From Bacteroidales bacterium (GTDB lineage: Bacteria > Bacteroidota > Bacteroidia > Bacteroidales > Bacteroidaceae), in contig SFID01000093.1 in assembly GCA_004555425.1 (NCBI GenBank), positions 1 to 10,913 of the forward strand: 10,913 nt of DNA, read 5' to 3'. A program made the translations under genes and the position numbers. Positions 1 through 7,206 of the stretch are shown piece by piece. The notes beneath the pieces were generated by a model. The model saw only the letters and a program-made list of their open reading frames with translations, searched no databases and was not told where the DNA came from. Numbering within the stretch: the stretch's first letter is position 1; each line of letters opens with the position of its first letter.

Positions 1-13
1 CTCTTCGCTAGTA

Positions 14-45
14 CAAAGATAATACATTTTTCCGCAAAATGCAAA
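14..45 (-). promoter_or_regulatory. Bacteroidota-type promoter reading leftward out of the window
   Basis: Read on the - strand, a -33 element TTTG (42-45) is followed by exactly 20 nt and then TATCTTTG (14-21). The second motif fits the Bacteroidota -7 consensus TAnnTTTG perfectly. Transcription would start near position 7 and serve a gene left of the window, divergent from the gene at 631. The downstream gene cannot be seen, so the assignment rests on the two motifs and their spacing. Confidence 0.7.
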
Positions 46-630
46 TCCATTTAACATATCGCAACACACTGCGAAATGTTAAAAGACGAGTTTTGCACAC
101 TCTAGGGCTCGCGATGTATTATATTACGAGGCGCGTTTTTGTGGCCGGCATTCCTCCTTATCAACAAGCAAAGGCTTCGCCCCTCCACGCCGTGAATATC
201 AAAATCCAGTTGGCTACGGGCAGAATGTGGGGTATTTGCTTGGTGGATTCCCGCGATTTTCCCACCTTTGCATACCATCCTTCGATACCAACGATAAATG
301 GACGGGCCGCGAAGTTCGTCCGATTTCGGGGATGTCTACACCACGAACCTAACTAGATTACCTGTTTCCCGTCAACTGCTGATTTGAGTTAGGCTCTATA
401 AATTAGTTTCAAAGGAAGGTAGGGTTTCTACTTCAACTGGGATGTTTTTTACGTCTCTCGCATCCGTATCTTTTTGTATTTCATTCGGTCACGAAGCCCG
501 CTACGCTCCCTCACGAAAAAATCCTACGGCACGATAGCCGCAAATACATCGCAAACTAATTTATAGTACCTACCTTGAAAAAACTCCCGACAGCGATTCG
601 TGGAAACCACCACAACCCCTTGCCTCGCTC
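46..630. other. A+T-rich intergenic region with no convincing gene
   Basis: This stretch of about 585 nt lies between a leftward promoter and the amidase start at 631. It is clearly richer in A+T than the coding DNA around it. A 105-codon open frame (39-356, +) begins inside the leftward promoter, has no upstream promoter motif and resembles no family I recognise, so I do not call it. A segment with 14-bp inverted ends (396-566) is listed separately. I found no exact TAnnTTTG promoter for the amidase; the nearest are TATCTTTT at 467-474 and TACCTTGA at 571-578, both imperfect. Confidence 0.6.
396..566. repeat. Possible MITE-like segment with 14-bp inverted terminal repeats
   Basis: CTATAAATTAGTTT at 396-409 is repeated as its exact reverse complement at 553-566, bounding a 171-bp segment with no usable reading frame. 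A second 8-bp inverted pair, AAGGTAGG (416-423) and CCTACCTT (569-576), lies just inside the left end but just outside the right end, so the two pairs are not simply nested. I see no clear target-site duplication. It could be a small non-autonomous mobile element, or simply an intergenic inverted repeat that folds in the leader of the next gene. Confidence 0.4.
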
Positions 631-3606
631 ATGAAACGCCTATTCATTCCCCTTCTCCTCCTGCTGTTCCCCTTGGTAATGCATGGCCAGCAAACAATCA
701 ATGCCGAATTGCTGGGTGCAGTCAATCGCTACCTGGCATCCTATCGCTCGCCCGAAAACTACGTGCCCAAGGATGCCATGGTGGCCGACAGTGTGCGGGT
801 GGACGAGGCACAAAGGCGTGTGCGTGTCTATCCTGGCGAGGTGTTCTGCTCGCAACCCTTCACGCCAGCCATCGTAGCCAATATCTATCGCGAACTGCCT
901 GCGCGATTGCCGCAGCCCTACAATGCGTATCGGCTGGAGATATTGGGCAAGGCCAACCGCGAACTCTCCGAGTATATTCCCAATTACTTGCGCGAGGACA
1001 GTCGGGATGCTTCGCGAATGTGGGGCAGCGTGGGCCATCGCGGCAATCCCTGGGTGACGCGGCTGACACGCCCGTATCATGTGGAGCATGGGTTGGAGGG
1101 CCGCCATCTGGCAGTCACCGCTAGCCACGGCCGCTATTTCGGCAATGGCGCTTGGCGTTGGCAACGTCCCTATCTCTTTGCCACCAACGAGGACCTGCTG
1201 ACACAGAGTTTTGTGCATCCATATCTTATCCCCATGCTTGAACGCGCGGGAGCCGTGGTGTATTCCGCTCGCGAGCGCGACCCGCAGAGCAACAGCGTGG
1301 TCGTTGACAACGATACGCCTGCCGACACCGCTTCCCATTATTACCAGGAAACCTCGGGCGAAAACGAGAAGTGGACGCCCGTGGCAGAGGCTGGTTTTGG
1401 CATGCCGCAGTTGCCCATGACGGATGGTGTCAACCCCTTCCGCCTCGGAACAGCGCGCCGTATTCCCGCCACTACGCGGCGCTCGCGCCTGTCGAGCGTC
1501 ACGTGGATGCCCAGCCTGCCCGAAACAGGTAGTTATGCCGTCTATGTGAGTTATGCCACCGTGGCCGGCAGCGTCAGCGATGCGCGCTATACCGTCTTTC
1601 ACAAAGGCGGGCAGACCCACTTTCGCGTCAACCAACAGATGGGTGGCGGCACATGGGTATATCTCGGTACCTTTGAGTTTGATGCAGGGGCCAACCGCAC
1701 GGGCCGCGTTGTCCTCCAGAACCGCAGCGACTACCACGGCGGTGTCGTCACGGCCGATGCCGTGCGCTTCGGAGGCGGCAAGGGAATAATCGCGCGCGGC
1801 AGAGTGGGCACCAGTGGTATGCCGCAGTTTCTCGAAGGCTCGCGCTACTATGCCCAATGGTGCGGACTGGCAGCCAACTACTATAACCAAACCGACGGTA
1901 CCAACGACTACAAAGACGAAATACGCACCCGCGCATACCTGACCAACTATGTGGGCGGCGGCAGTGCCTATCAGCCAGGCCAGAGCGGTCTGCGCGTACC
2001 CTTGGAAATGTATCTGGCCGTTCATTCAGACGCAGGCATTCGCACGGACAATAGCATCTACGGCACACTGGGCATCTGCACCACCGTGGCGGGCGACTCC
2101 ACCACCAATTATCCCGCTGGCATTTCCCGCAAAGCCTCGCTCGACTTGGCAGGACTGGTTCTGCGAGGAGTGACAAGCGAACTCACGCGCCAGTGGGGCA
2201 TCACGTGGACGCGCCGCGAACTCTACGACCGCAATTATGCCGAAACACGTATGCCCGACATACCCTCGACCATCCTCGAAATGTTCTCGCACCAGAACTA
2301 TCGCGACCTTATATATGCCCACGACCCGCTCTTCAAGCAGAGTATGGCGCGCGCCATCTACAAGTCCGTATTGCGGTTTGTCAATCAGCAGCACGGGCGG
2401 CGCGACTTCGTGGTGCAGCCCCTGCCCGTCAGCAGTTTTGCTGCGCGCTTGGACGAGGCCGCCTCGCAGGTGCACCTCAGTTGGTTGCCCACGCCCGATA
2501 CGCTGGAGCAGACTGCCAGCCCGACAGCCTATGTAGTATATACGCGTCTGGCAGGCGAGGCCTTCGACGAAGGACAACTCGTGAGCAACGCCACGGAATT
2601 GACGCTCAAGGTGAAACCTGGCCTGCGCTATGATTTTCGCGTGAGTGCCGTCAATGCAGGCGGCGAGAGCGCGCCCTCCGAGGTGCTCTCCGTTTATCAG
2701 GCCCCGCAGTCAAAGGGCCACGTGCTGATAATTGATGGATTCCGGCGCCTGAGCGGTCCCGCTCGCGTGGAAAAGGCCGACTCCATCGGCTTCCTGCTGG
2801 AGCGCGACCTCGGAGTACCCGATGTATATACGGCAGCCTTCACGGGCCATCAAGTAGATTTCGCGCCCGAAGCCGCAGGCCGCGAAGGACCTGGCGCACT
2901 GGGATATAGCGACAAGGAACTGGAGGGCCGCATCATCGGAGGCAACACCCACGACTACGCTGCGCGCCACGGAGCAGCCCTTGCCGCAAGCGGAATGTTC
3001 AGTTATAGTTCCGCCACGCGCGAAGCCTGGTTGCAGGGAGTGGTTCGCTCAGACGACTATGCCGCCATCGACCTTATCCTCGGCGCAGAGTGTGATGCTC
3101 CGCACAACCTACGTCCATTCAAAACCTTCGATGCAGCCACGCGCCGCCTGCTCACGGACTATCTCCAGCACGGCGGCCGCCTGCTCGTGAGTGGTCAGTA
3201 TATCGCTTCGGATATGCGCAGCGAGAGCGAACGGACCTTCTTGCGCGATGTGTTGAAGATAAATCTGTGTGGCACGCAGCGGCAAGCCATTCGTGGTAAA
3301 GCCGCCACTTCTTCGCGTCTCACGGACGGCCTTACCTCGCTTACCATTACGGGCCTCGATATGGCCATCCCGATGCACTGCGGCCTCAACGCCTCGTGCT
3401 ATCCCATCCAGTCGTGCGACATCCTTTCGCCCACCACACCCGAAGCCTTCACCGCCTTCATCTATCCCGACGGCACGAGCGCAGGAGTGGCCTATGCCGG
3501 CCCCAACTACCGCGTTTTCTCCACAGGTTTCCCCCTAGAGGCCATCTGCGATGCCCAACAGTTTGAAGAAACCATCGTGGCCCTCATCGCCTTTTTGGTG
3601 AATTAG
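631..3606 (+). CDS. Secreted zinc N-acetylmuramoyl-L-alanine amidase-fold protein with golvesin-like and FnIII-like domains ('xanthan lyase'-type)
   Basis: This 991-residue protein begins with a signal peptide (residues 1 to about 20: KR, a leucine-rich core, then HGQ) with no lipobox cysteine. An Amidase_3-like fold seems split in two. SHG (H166) and NED (E187) sit in the first part, with a 'PYLIPMLERAGAVVYSARERD' region typical of the family; AVHSDAG (H465) and TILEMFSHQN (E550) sit in the second. H166, E187 and H465 would be the zinc ligands and E550 the catalytic acid. Between them, residues about 243-383 resemble the golvesin/xanthan-lyase C-terminal domain. An FnIII-like domain follows (about 595-690), then a C-terminal domain (about 695-991) with GATase-like features such as HGGRLLVSG and ending in FSTGFPLEAI. 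The likely role is cleavage of peptidoglycan or a related amide-linked polymer outside the cytoplasm; the substrate is inferred. Databases often label such proteins xanthan lyase, which the visible catalytic residues do not support. I see no type IX secretion C-terminal signal. Confidence 0.88.
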   Translation: MKRLFIPLLLLLFPLVMHGQQTINAELLGAVNRYLASYRSPENYVPKDAMVADSVRVDEAQRRVRVYPGEVFCSQPFTPAIVANIYRELPARLPQPYNAYRLEILGKANRELSEYIPNYLREDSRDASRMWGSVGHRGNPWVTRLTRPYHVEHGLEGRHLAVTASHGRYFGNGAWRWQRPYLFATNEDLLTQSFVHPYLIPMLERAGAVVYSARERDPQSNSVVVDNDTPADTASHYYQETSGENEKWTPVAEAGFGMPQLPMTDGVNPFRLGTARRIPATTRRSRLSSVTWMPSLPETGSYAVYVSYATVAGSVSDARYTVFHKGGQTHFRVNQQMGGGTWVYLGTFEFDAGANRTGRVVLQNRSDYHGGVVTADAVRFGGGKGIIARGRVGTSGMPQFLEGSRYYAQWCGLAANYYNQTDGTNDYKDEIRTRAYLTNYVGGGSAYQPGQSGLRVPLEMYLAVHSDAGIRTDNSIYGTLGICTTVAGDSTTNYPAGISRKASLDLAGLVLRGVTSELTRQWGITWTRRELYDRNYAETRMPDIPSTILEMFSHQNYRDLIYAHDPLFKQSMARAIYKSVLRFVNQQHGRRDFVVQPLPVSSFAARLDEAASQVHLSWLPTPDTLEQTASPTAYVVYTRLAGEAFDEGQLVSNATELTLKVKPGLRYDFRVSAVNAGGESAPSEVLSVYQAPQSKGHVLIIDGFRRLSGPARVEKADSIGFLLERDLGVPDVYTAAFTGHQVDFAPEAAGREGPGALGYSDKELEGRIIGGNTHDYAARHGAALAASGMFSYSSATREAWLQGVVRSDDYAAIDLILGAECDAPHNLRPFKTFDAATRRLLTDYLQHGGRLLVSGQYIASDMRSESERTFLRDVLKINLCGTQRQAIRGKAATSSRLTDGLTSLTITGLDMAIPMHCGLNASCYPIQSCDILSPTTPEAFTAFIYPDGTSAGVAYAGPNYRVFSTGFPLEAICDAQQFEETIVALIAFLVN

Positions 3607-3616
3607 AAATTGTGGC

Positions 3617-3663
3617 GGAGAGAGAGAAACCTTTCGTCACGCGATGCAGGCTTCTCCCTCTCC
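3617..3663 (+). terminator. Hairpin after the amidase gene, probable terminator
   Basis: The arms 3617-3631 (GGAGAGAGAGAAACC) and 3649-3663 (GGCTTCTCCCTCTCC) pair over 15 positions with two A-C mismatches, around a 17-nt loop. The hairpin starts 10 nt after the stop codon. Downstream lies only a weak T-rich tract (GTTTGAGTTTTCCCC), so it is not a textbook intrinsic terminator. Its position suggests it ends the amidase transcript or protects its 3' end. Confidence 0.5.
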
Positions 3664-3693
3664 GTTTGAGTTTTCCCCTCTCCTTCAAAAAAA

Positions 3694-3723
3694 CGCGCCC
3701 TGCGCAGGAAAACCGCGGGCGCG
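3694..3723. terminator. G+C-rich hairpin upstream of the Nif3-family promoter
   Basis: CGCGCCC (3694-3700) and GGGCGCG (3717-3723) form a perfect 7-bp stem around a 16-nt loop. It is preceded by a run of A (3687-3693), which would be a U-run in a leftward transcript. The right arm ends one base before the putative -33 element of the next promoter. It may be a second terminator shielding the Nif3 promoter, or may act in the leftward direction; the function is inferred. Confidence 0.35.
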
Positions 3724-3724
3724 C

Positions 3725-3755
3725 TTGGCTGGCTGTTTGAAAATTAGTAACTTTG
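3725..3755 (+). promoter_or_regulatory. Bacteroidota-type promoter for the Nif3/zinc-ribbon genes
   Basis: TTG (3725-3727), 20 nt, then TAACTTTG (3748-3755) matches the Bacteroidota -33/-7 consensus with correct spacing. Transcription would begin near 3762, giving a leader of about 14 nt before the ATG at 3776. No Shine-Dalgarno sequence is present, which is usual in this phylum. Confidence 0.7.
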
Positions 3756-3775
3756 CCGCCAAATCATTCTAGAAA

Positions 3776-4558
3776 ATGAAAATAAAGGAAGTCGCCGAGG
3801 CCCTTGAACGGTTCGCGCCACTGCCTCTGCAAGAAGGCTACGATAATGCCGGCTTGCAGGTTGGATTAACAGCGGCGGAAGCATCAGGGGTCTTATTGTG
3901 TCTGGACGTTACCCCCGAAGTGATTCGCGAGGCAGTGGCAATGGAATGCAATATGGTCGTTAGCCATCATCCGTTGCTCTTTCGCGGATTGAAGCGCATC
4001 GCCGACGATACGCTCGTGGAGCGGTGTGTGCGCGAGGCCATCCTTGGCGGGGTGGCCCTGTATGCTGCCCACACGAATTTGGACAATGCCCTGGGCGGCG
4101 TCAACCATCGTATTGCAGAAATGCTGAGCCTGGGCGATGTGGAGTTCCTTGAACCTGCTGCCGATGGCCAAAGCGGAAGCGGCATCATCGGCACATTGCC
4201 CAAAGCAGAAGGCGCACTGGATTTTCTGGCGCGCGTCAAGAAAATTTTCCACGTGGATTGCCTCATGCACAATGCTGGTCCACATGCCTTGGTGCGCCGT
4301 ATAGCCGTTTGTGGCGGCGCAGGCGATTTTCTGGCCGACCGCGCCGTGGCCGAAGGAGCAGATGTATTCCTCACGGGCGAGATTGGCTATCACCATTTCT
4401 TTGGATACGAGGACAAGATTTGGCTCGCAGCACTCGGCCACTACCAGAGCGAGCAATTTACCATTGACCTGATGGGCGACATCCTGCGCGAGCAATTCCC
4501 CCAACTGCGCGTTGAGCAGACGCGGGTCAATACGAATCCTATATTATATATGGTGTAG
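3776..4558 (+). CDS. Nif3-like dinuclear metal centre hexameric protein (YbgI/DUF34 family)
   Basis: This 260-residue protein carries the family's motifs in order: YDNAGLQVG (22-30), VVSHHPLLF (61-69), AHTNLD (98-103), a TGEIGYHHFF stretch (200-209) and GHYQSEQF (221-228). The expected metal ligands H64, H65, D103, H222 and E226 are all present, matching the ligand pattern of E. coli YbgI. The length matches the short form of about 250 residues; the long form of about 365 residues has an extra inserted domain that is absent here. Family members form a toroidal hexamer and bind two metals per subunit. Their reaction is poorly defined, with GTP cyclohydrolase I type 2 and metal-chaperone roles proposed. 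The ATG lies 20 nt after a good -7 element. The zinc-ribbon gene follows after 72 nt with no promoter of its own that I can see, so the two are probably co-transcribed. Confidence 0.95.
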   Translation: MKIKEVAEALERFAPLPLQEGYDNAGLQVGLTAAEASGVLLCLDVTPEVIREAVAMECNMVVSHHPLLFRGLKRIADDTLVERCVREAILGGVALYAAHTNLDNALGGVNHRIAEMLSLGDVEFLEPAADGQSGSGIIGTLPKAEGALDFLARVKKIFHVDCLMHNAGPHALVRRIAVCGGAGDFLADRAVAEGADVFLTGEIGYHHFFGYEDKIWLAALGHYQSEQFTIDLMGDILREQFPQLRVEQTRVNTNPILYMV

Positions 4559-4630
4559 GGGCCGCGCACAGGCAGACACAGCAACGCACCAGCCTTACCA
4601 AACTGATAACAAATATCTCCAAATAATATT

Positions 4631-5443
4631 ATGGCAAAGAAAGACGTGACGGAAATGACCGTCGAAGAAAAACTCAAGAATCTCTACCAACTCCAGACTA
4701 TGCTCTCGGAGATTGACAAGATTCGCACATTGCGTGGTGAACTTCCCCTCGAAGTGCAGGACCTCGAGGACGAAATCGAAGGCCTCACGCATCGTATCGA
4801 AAAGTACAACGAGGATGTAGAAGCCCTCAAGGCAGACATCGCTCAGCGTCGTGGAAAAATTGAGGAGGCACAAGCATCCATCGAACGCTACAAGGCGCAG
4901 CTCAACGACGTCAAGAACAACCGCGAATACGACAACCTGAGTAAGGAAATCGAATTCCAGTCGCTTGAGGTGGAACTCCAGAACAAGAAAATCAACGAGG
5001 CCAACCGCAACCTCGACACCAAGCAGGCCGACATCGCCACTGCCGCCAACACCCTCTTGGAGCGCCGCACCGACCTCGAAGTGAAGAAATCTGAACTCGA
5101 CGAAATCATCTCCGAGACCAAAGCCGAGGAAGAAAAGCTCCGCGAGAAGAGCAAAAACCTCGAACTGAGCATTGAGCCCCGCCTCCTGACCGCCTTCAAG
5201 CGCATTCGCAAGAACTCCCGCAATGGTCTTGGCATTGTCTATGTGGAGCGCGATGCCTGCGGAGGTTGCTTTAACAAAATTCCGCCCCAGCGTCAGTTGG
5301 ACGTACGTATGCGCAAAAAAATTATCGTGTGCGAATACTGCGGCCGTATCATGATTGACCCCGAATTGGCTGGCGTGAAGGTGGACAAGCCCGCCACTGA
5401 GGAGAAGCCCAAGCGCCGCCTGAAGCGCGCACTCAAGGCGTAA
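4631..5443 (+). CDS. Coiled-coil protein with C-terminal C4 zinc ribbon (zf-RING_7 family)
   Basis: The 270-residue protein has two parts. Residues about 10-180 are highly charged with heptad-like Leu/Ile spacing and should form a long antiparallel coiled coil. Residues about 198-245 form a zinc ribbon with cysteines C210, C213, C234 and C237 (CGGC and CEYC), followed by a basic tail ending KRRLKRALKA. This arrangement is that of the widespread bacterial C4-type zinc-ribbon family (COG1579). Members have been suggested to bind nucleic acid or act as adaptors, and the Chlamydia homologue is called CdsZ; the role in Bacteroidota is not established. There is no signal peptide, so it is cytoplasmic. 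The start is ATG after an A-rich leader with no Shine-Dalgarno. A large hairpin begins 33 nt after the stop. Confidence 0.92.
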   Translation: MAKKDVTEMTVEEKLKNLYQLQTMLSEIDKIRTLRGELPLEVQDLEDEIEGLTHRIEKYNEDVEALKADIAQRRGKIEEAQASIERYKAQLNDVKNNREYDNLSKEIEFQSLEVELQNKKINEANRNLDTKQADIATAANTLLERRTDLEVKKSELDEIISETKAEEEKLREKSKNLELSIEPRLLTAFKRIRKNSRNGLGIVYVERDACGGCFNKIPPQRQLDVRMRKKIIVCEYCGRIMIDPELAGVKVDKPATEEKPKRRLKRALKA

Positions 5444-5475
5444 GGCTGCTTATGAGTAATTGCAGATAACAAAAG

Positions 5476-5558
5476 AGAGGAGCGAGGAATACCGAGCGCC
5501 CACCCCTATATATAATAAGGTATAGCGGTGGACAGAAGGCGGGATTCCTCGCTCCTCT
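5476..5558. terminator. Long compound hairpin between the zinc-ribbon gene and rlmH
   Basis: AGAGGAGCGAGGAAT (5476-5490) and its exact reverse complement (5544-5558) form a perfect 15-bp outer stem. Inside it, 5500-5510 and 5521-5531 form a second 11-position stem (CCACC-C-CTATA against TATAG-C-GGTGG, one mismatch) around a 10-nt loop. No U-run follows on the + strand. It may end the Nif3/zinc-ribbon transcript, stabilise its 3' end, or be a small palindromic repeat element. Confidence 0.5.
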
Positions 5559-5647
5559 TGCGTTGAATTGCAAAGGGGATGCACTGCTTCGCAGCCCGTT
5601 TGGACAGCATCCTGCTCCTTCTTACCAACCAGAAAAATCTGTGGACC

Positions 5648-6121
5648 GTGAAAATTCATCTTATCCTTATCGGCAAAACCACGGACAAGCGTATTGACTC
5701 CCTTGTGGCGGAATACGCCGACCGCGTGGGCCACTACATCCCCTTCAGTTTGGAGGTGATTCCCGAACTCAAGAATACGAAATCCCTCACCCCCGAGCAG
5801 CAGAAAGAGCGCGAGGGAGAACTCATCCGCAAATCCTTGCGCGATGGCGACCATATCGTACTGCTGGACGAGGGAGGCAAGGAATTTCGCAGCGTGGAGT
5901 TTGCCAATTATCTGCAGCAACGCCAGCACACCGTGGCGCGCCGAATGGTGTTCATCGTGGGCGGCCCCTACGGATTTGCACCAGCCATCTACGCGCTGGC
6001 AGCCGAGAAGGTGAGCCTTTCCCGCATGACCTTTTCGCACCAGATGGTGCGCCTGTTTTTTGTCGAGCAGATTTACCGCGCCATGACTATCCTGCGCGGC
6101 GAACCCTATCATCATGAATAG
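5648..6121 (+). CDS. rlmH: 23S rRNA (pseudouridine1915-N3)-methyltransferase RlmH
   Basis: RlmH is a SPOUT methyltransferase that uses S-adenosylmethionine to methylate pseudouridine 1915 in helix 69 of 23S rRNA, acting on the 70S ribosome. I place the start at GTG 5648, which gives 157 residues beginning (M)KIHLILIGKT. This matches the family's N-terminus and usual length (155 in E. coli, 159 in S. aureus). The frame stays open 23 codons upstream to an ATG at 5579, but that extension does not belong to the family. Visible landmarks are LLDEGGKEFRS (72-82), the SAM-binding loop GGPYGF (105-110), SLSRMTFSHQMVR (123-135) and the C-terminal PYHHE, equivalent to PYHRE in E. coli. The deep trefoil knot is expected from this fold. 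The last 8 nt overlap the start of the next gene, so the two are probably translationally coupled. Confidence 0.96.
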   Translation: MKIHLILIGKTTDKRIDSLVAEYADRVGHYIPFSLEVIPELKNTKSLTPEQQKEREGELIRKSLRDGDHIVLLDEGGKEFRSVEFANYLQQRQHTVARRMVFIVGGPYGFAPAIYALAAEKVSLSRMTFSHQMVRLFFVEQIYRAMTILRGEPYHHE

Positions 6122-7190
6122 TTTGAAATGGACATTCGGGTGGTGCTGCGCCCTATGTTTGATGGCCGTACTCCCCTTGCAAGCGCAGACCGAGCAATAT
6201 CGGTTGATGACCTACAACGTGGAGAACCTCTTCGACCTCGCGGACAATCCGCTGACTGCCGACGACGATTTTCTGCCTACGGGGGCCTGCGCCTGGGATA
6301 GCCTGCGCTATCGCGGGAAACTGGCCCATCTCTCCCGCGCTATCTTGGCGGCGGGCGGCGATAGGCCTGTCGATCTCGTGGCCCTTTGCGAGGTGGAGAA
6401 TGATACGGTTCTGCGCGACCTGACGGAGCATTCACGAATGGCGCGCTTGGGCTATCGTTTTCTGATTACTCATAGCCGCGACCGCCGCGGCATCAACGTG
6501 GCCCTGCTCTACCAGCCCGAGCGCTTTCTGCCCGTCAGCGTTGATACGCTTTGCATTGCCTACGATGCGCGAAACGAACGGCCCACCCGCGATGTGCTCC
6601 ATGTGGCGGGCCGCATCCTGACGGGCGACACTCTGGATGTCATTGTGGCGCACTGGCCCAGCCGCCGCGGTCGCGCAGCTCGCACGGCGGCGTACCGCTG
6701 TAGGGTGGCGGCGCGCATACGTAGTTTGGCCGATAGCCTATGTCGCCATCGCGCCCACGCTGCCGTGGTTATCGCGGGCGATTTCAACGATGAACCCGAC
6801 AACAGAAGCGTTTGCCAGGTGCTAGGTGCCGCGCCCCAAACACAGCAAACCGACAAGCGGCGCAGGGGAGGGGAGAAGCAAGCGTCTGCCCCCTACGTCA
6901 ACCTGTCGGCCAACCTTACCGACGAATCGCTGGGCGTTCGCGGCACGTACAAATACCAGAAACATTGGAATCGTCTCGACCATATCATCGTCAACAAAGC
7001 CTTGCTCAATCAGCATCCCCATTTGTCTGTGGCTCCCGAAGCCTGCCGCATCCTTTCCTTCCCTTTCCTGCTGGAGCGCGAGACAGATAGCTGGGAAGGG
7101 GTCAAGCCGCACCGTACTTTCCAAGGGTCAATCTATCATGGCGGCACCAGCGATCACCTGCCGTTGCTCCTGCAAATCATGGTGCGCTAG
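6114..7190 (+). CDS. Exported endonuclease/exonuclease/phosphatase family protein
   Basis: This 358-residue protein starts with a signal peptide (residues 1-24: hydrophobic core then LQA, predicted cut before Q25), so it probably acts in the periplasm or outside. The metal-dependent EEP fold is evident from MTYNVENLFD (32-41), ALCEVEN (90-96; metal-binding Glu), RRGINVALLY (124-133), VAHWPSRRG (178-186), AGDFNDEP (221-228) and the closing GTSDHLPLLLQI (344-355). Family members hydrolyse phosphodiester or phosphomonoester bonds in DNA, RNA, lipids or inositol phosphates; the substrate here cannot be told. Residues about 239-260 form a low-complexity basic insertion (QTQQTDKRRRGGEKQ). The ATG at 6114 lies inside the last codons of rlmH (8-nt overlap), implying coupled translation. 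The gene ends 16 nt before the stop of the convergent tatD gene, leaving no room for a separate terminator. Confidence 0.92.
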   Translation: MNSLKWTFGWCCALCLMAVLPLQAQTEQYRLMTYNVENLFDLADNPLTADDDFLPTGACAWDSLRYRGKLAHLSRAILAAGGDRPVDLVALCEVENDTVLRDLTEHSRMARLGYRFLITHSRDRRGINVALLYQPERFLPVSVDTLCIAYDARNERPTRDVLHVAGRILTGDTLDVIVAHWPSRRGRAARTAAYRCRVAARIRSLADSLCRHRAHAAVVIAGDFNDEPDNRSVCQVLGAAPQTQQTDKRRRGGEKQASAPYVNLSANLTDESLGVRGTYKYQKHWNRLDHIIVNKALLNQHPHLSVAPEACRILSFPFLLERETDSWEGVKPHRTFQGSIYHGGTSDHLPLLLQIMVR

Positions 7191-7206
7191 GCCGTCAGCA
7201 TATTCG

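Noticed and set aside
39..356. 105-codon open frame on the + strand in the left intergenic region
   Set aside because: It starts inside a leftward promoter, has no promoter of its own, resembles no known family to my eye and lies in A+T-rich intergenic DNA. A homology search could revive it.
640..2025. 461-codon open frame antisense to the amidase gene
   Set aside because: It is a shadow of the G+C-rich sense frame, which has a signal peptide, catalytic motifs and family-like domain order. The antisense product shows no recognisable motif.
5579..5647. 23-codon N-terminal extension of RlmH to the ATG at 5579
   Set aside because: It would make the protein 180 residues, longer than the family, and adds sequence before the conserved KIHLILIGKT start. 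GTG at 5648 restores normal length.
5450..6115. 221-codon open frame on the - strand opposite rlmH
   Set aside because: RlmH on the + strand has all family motifs and normal length, so the opposite frame is a shadow.
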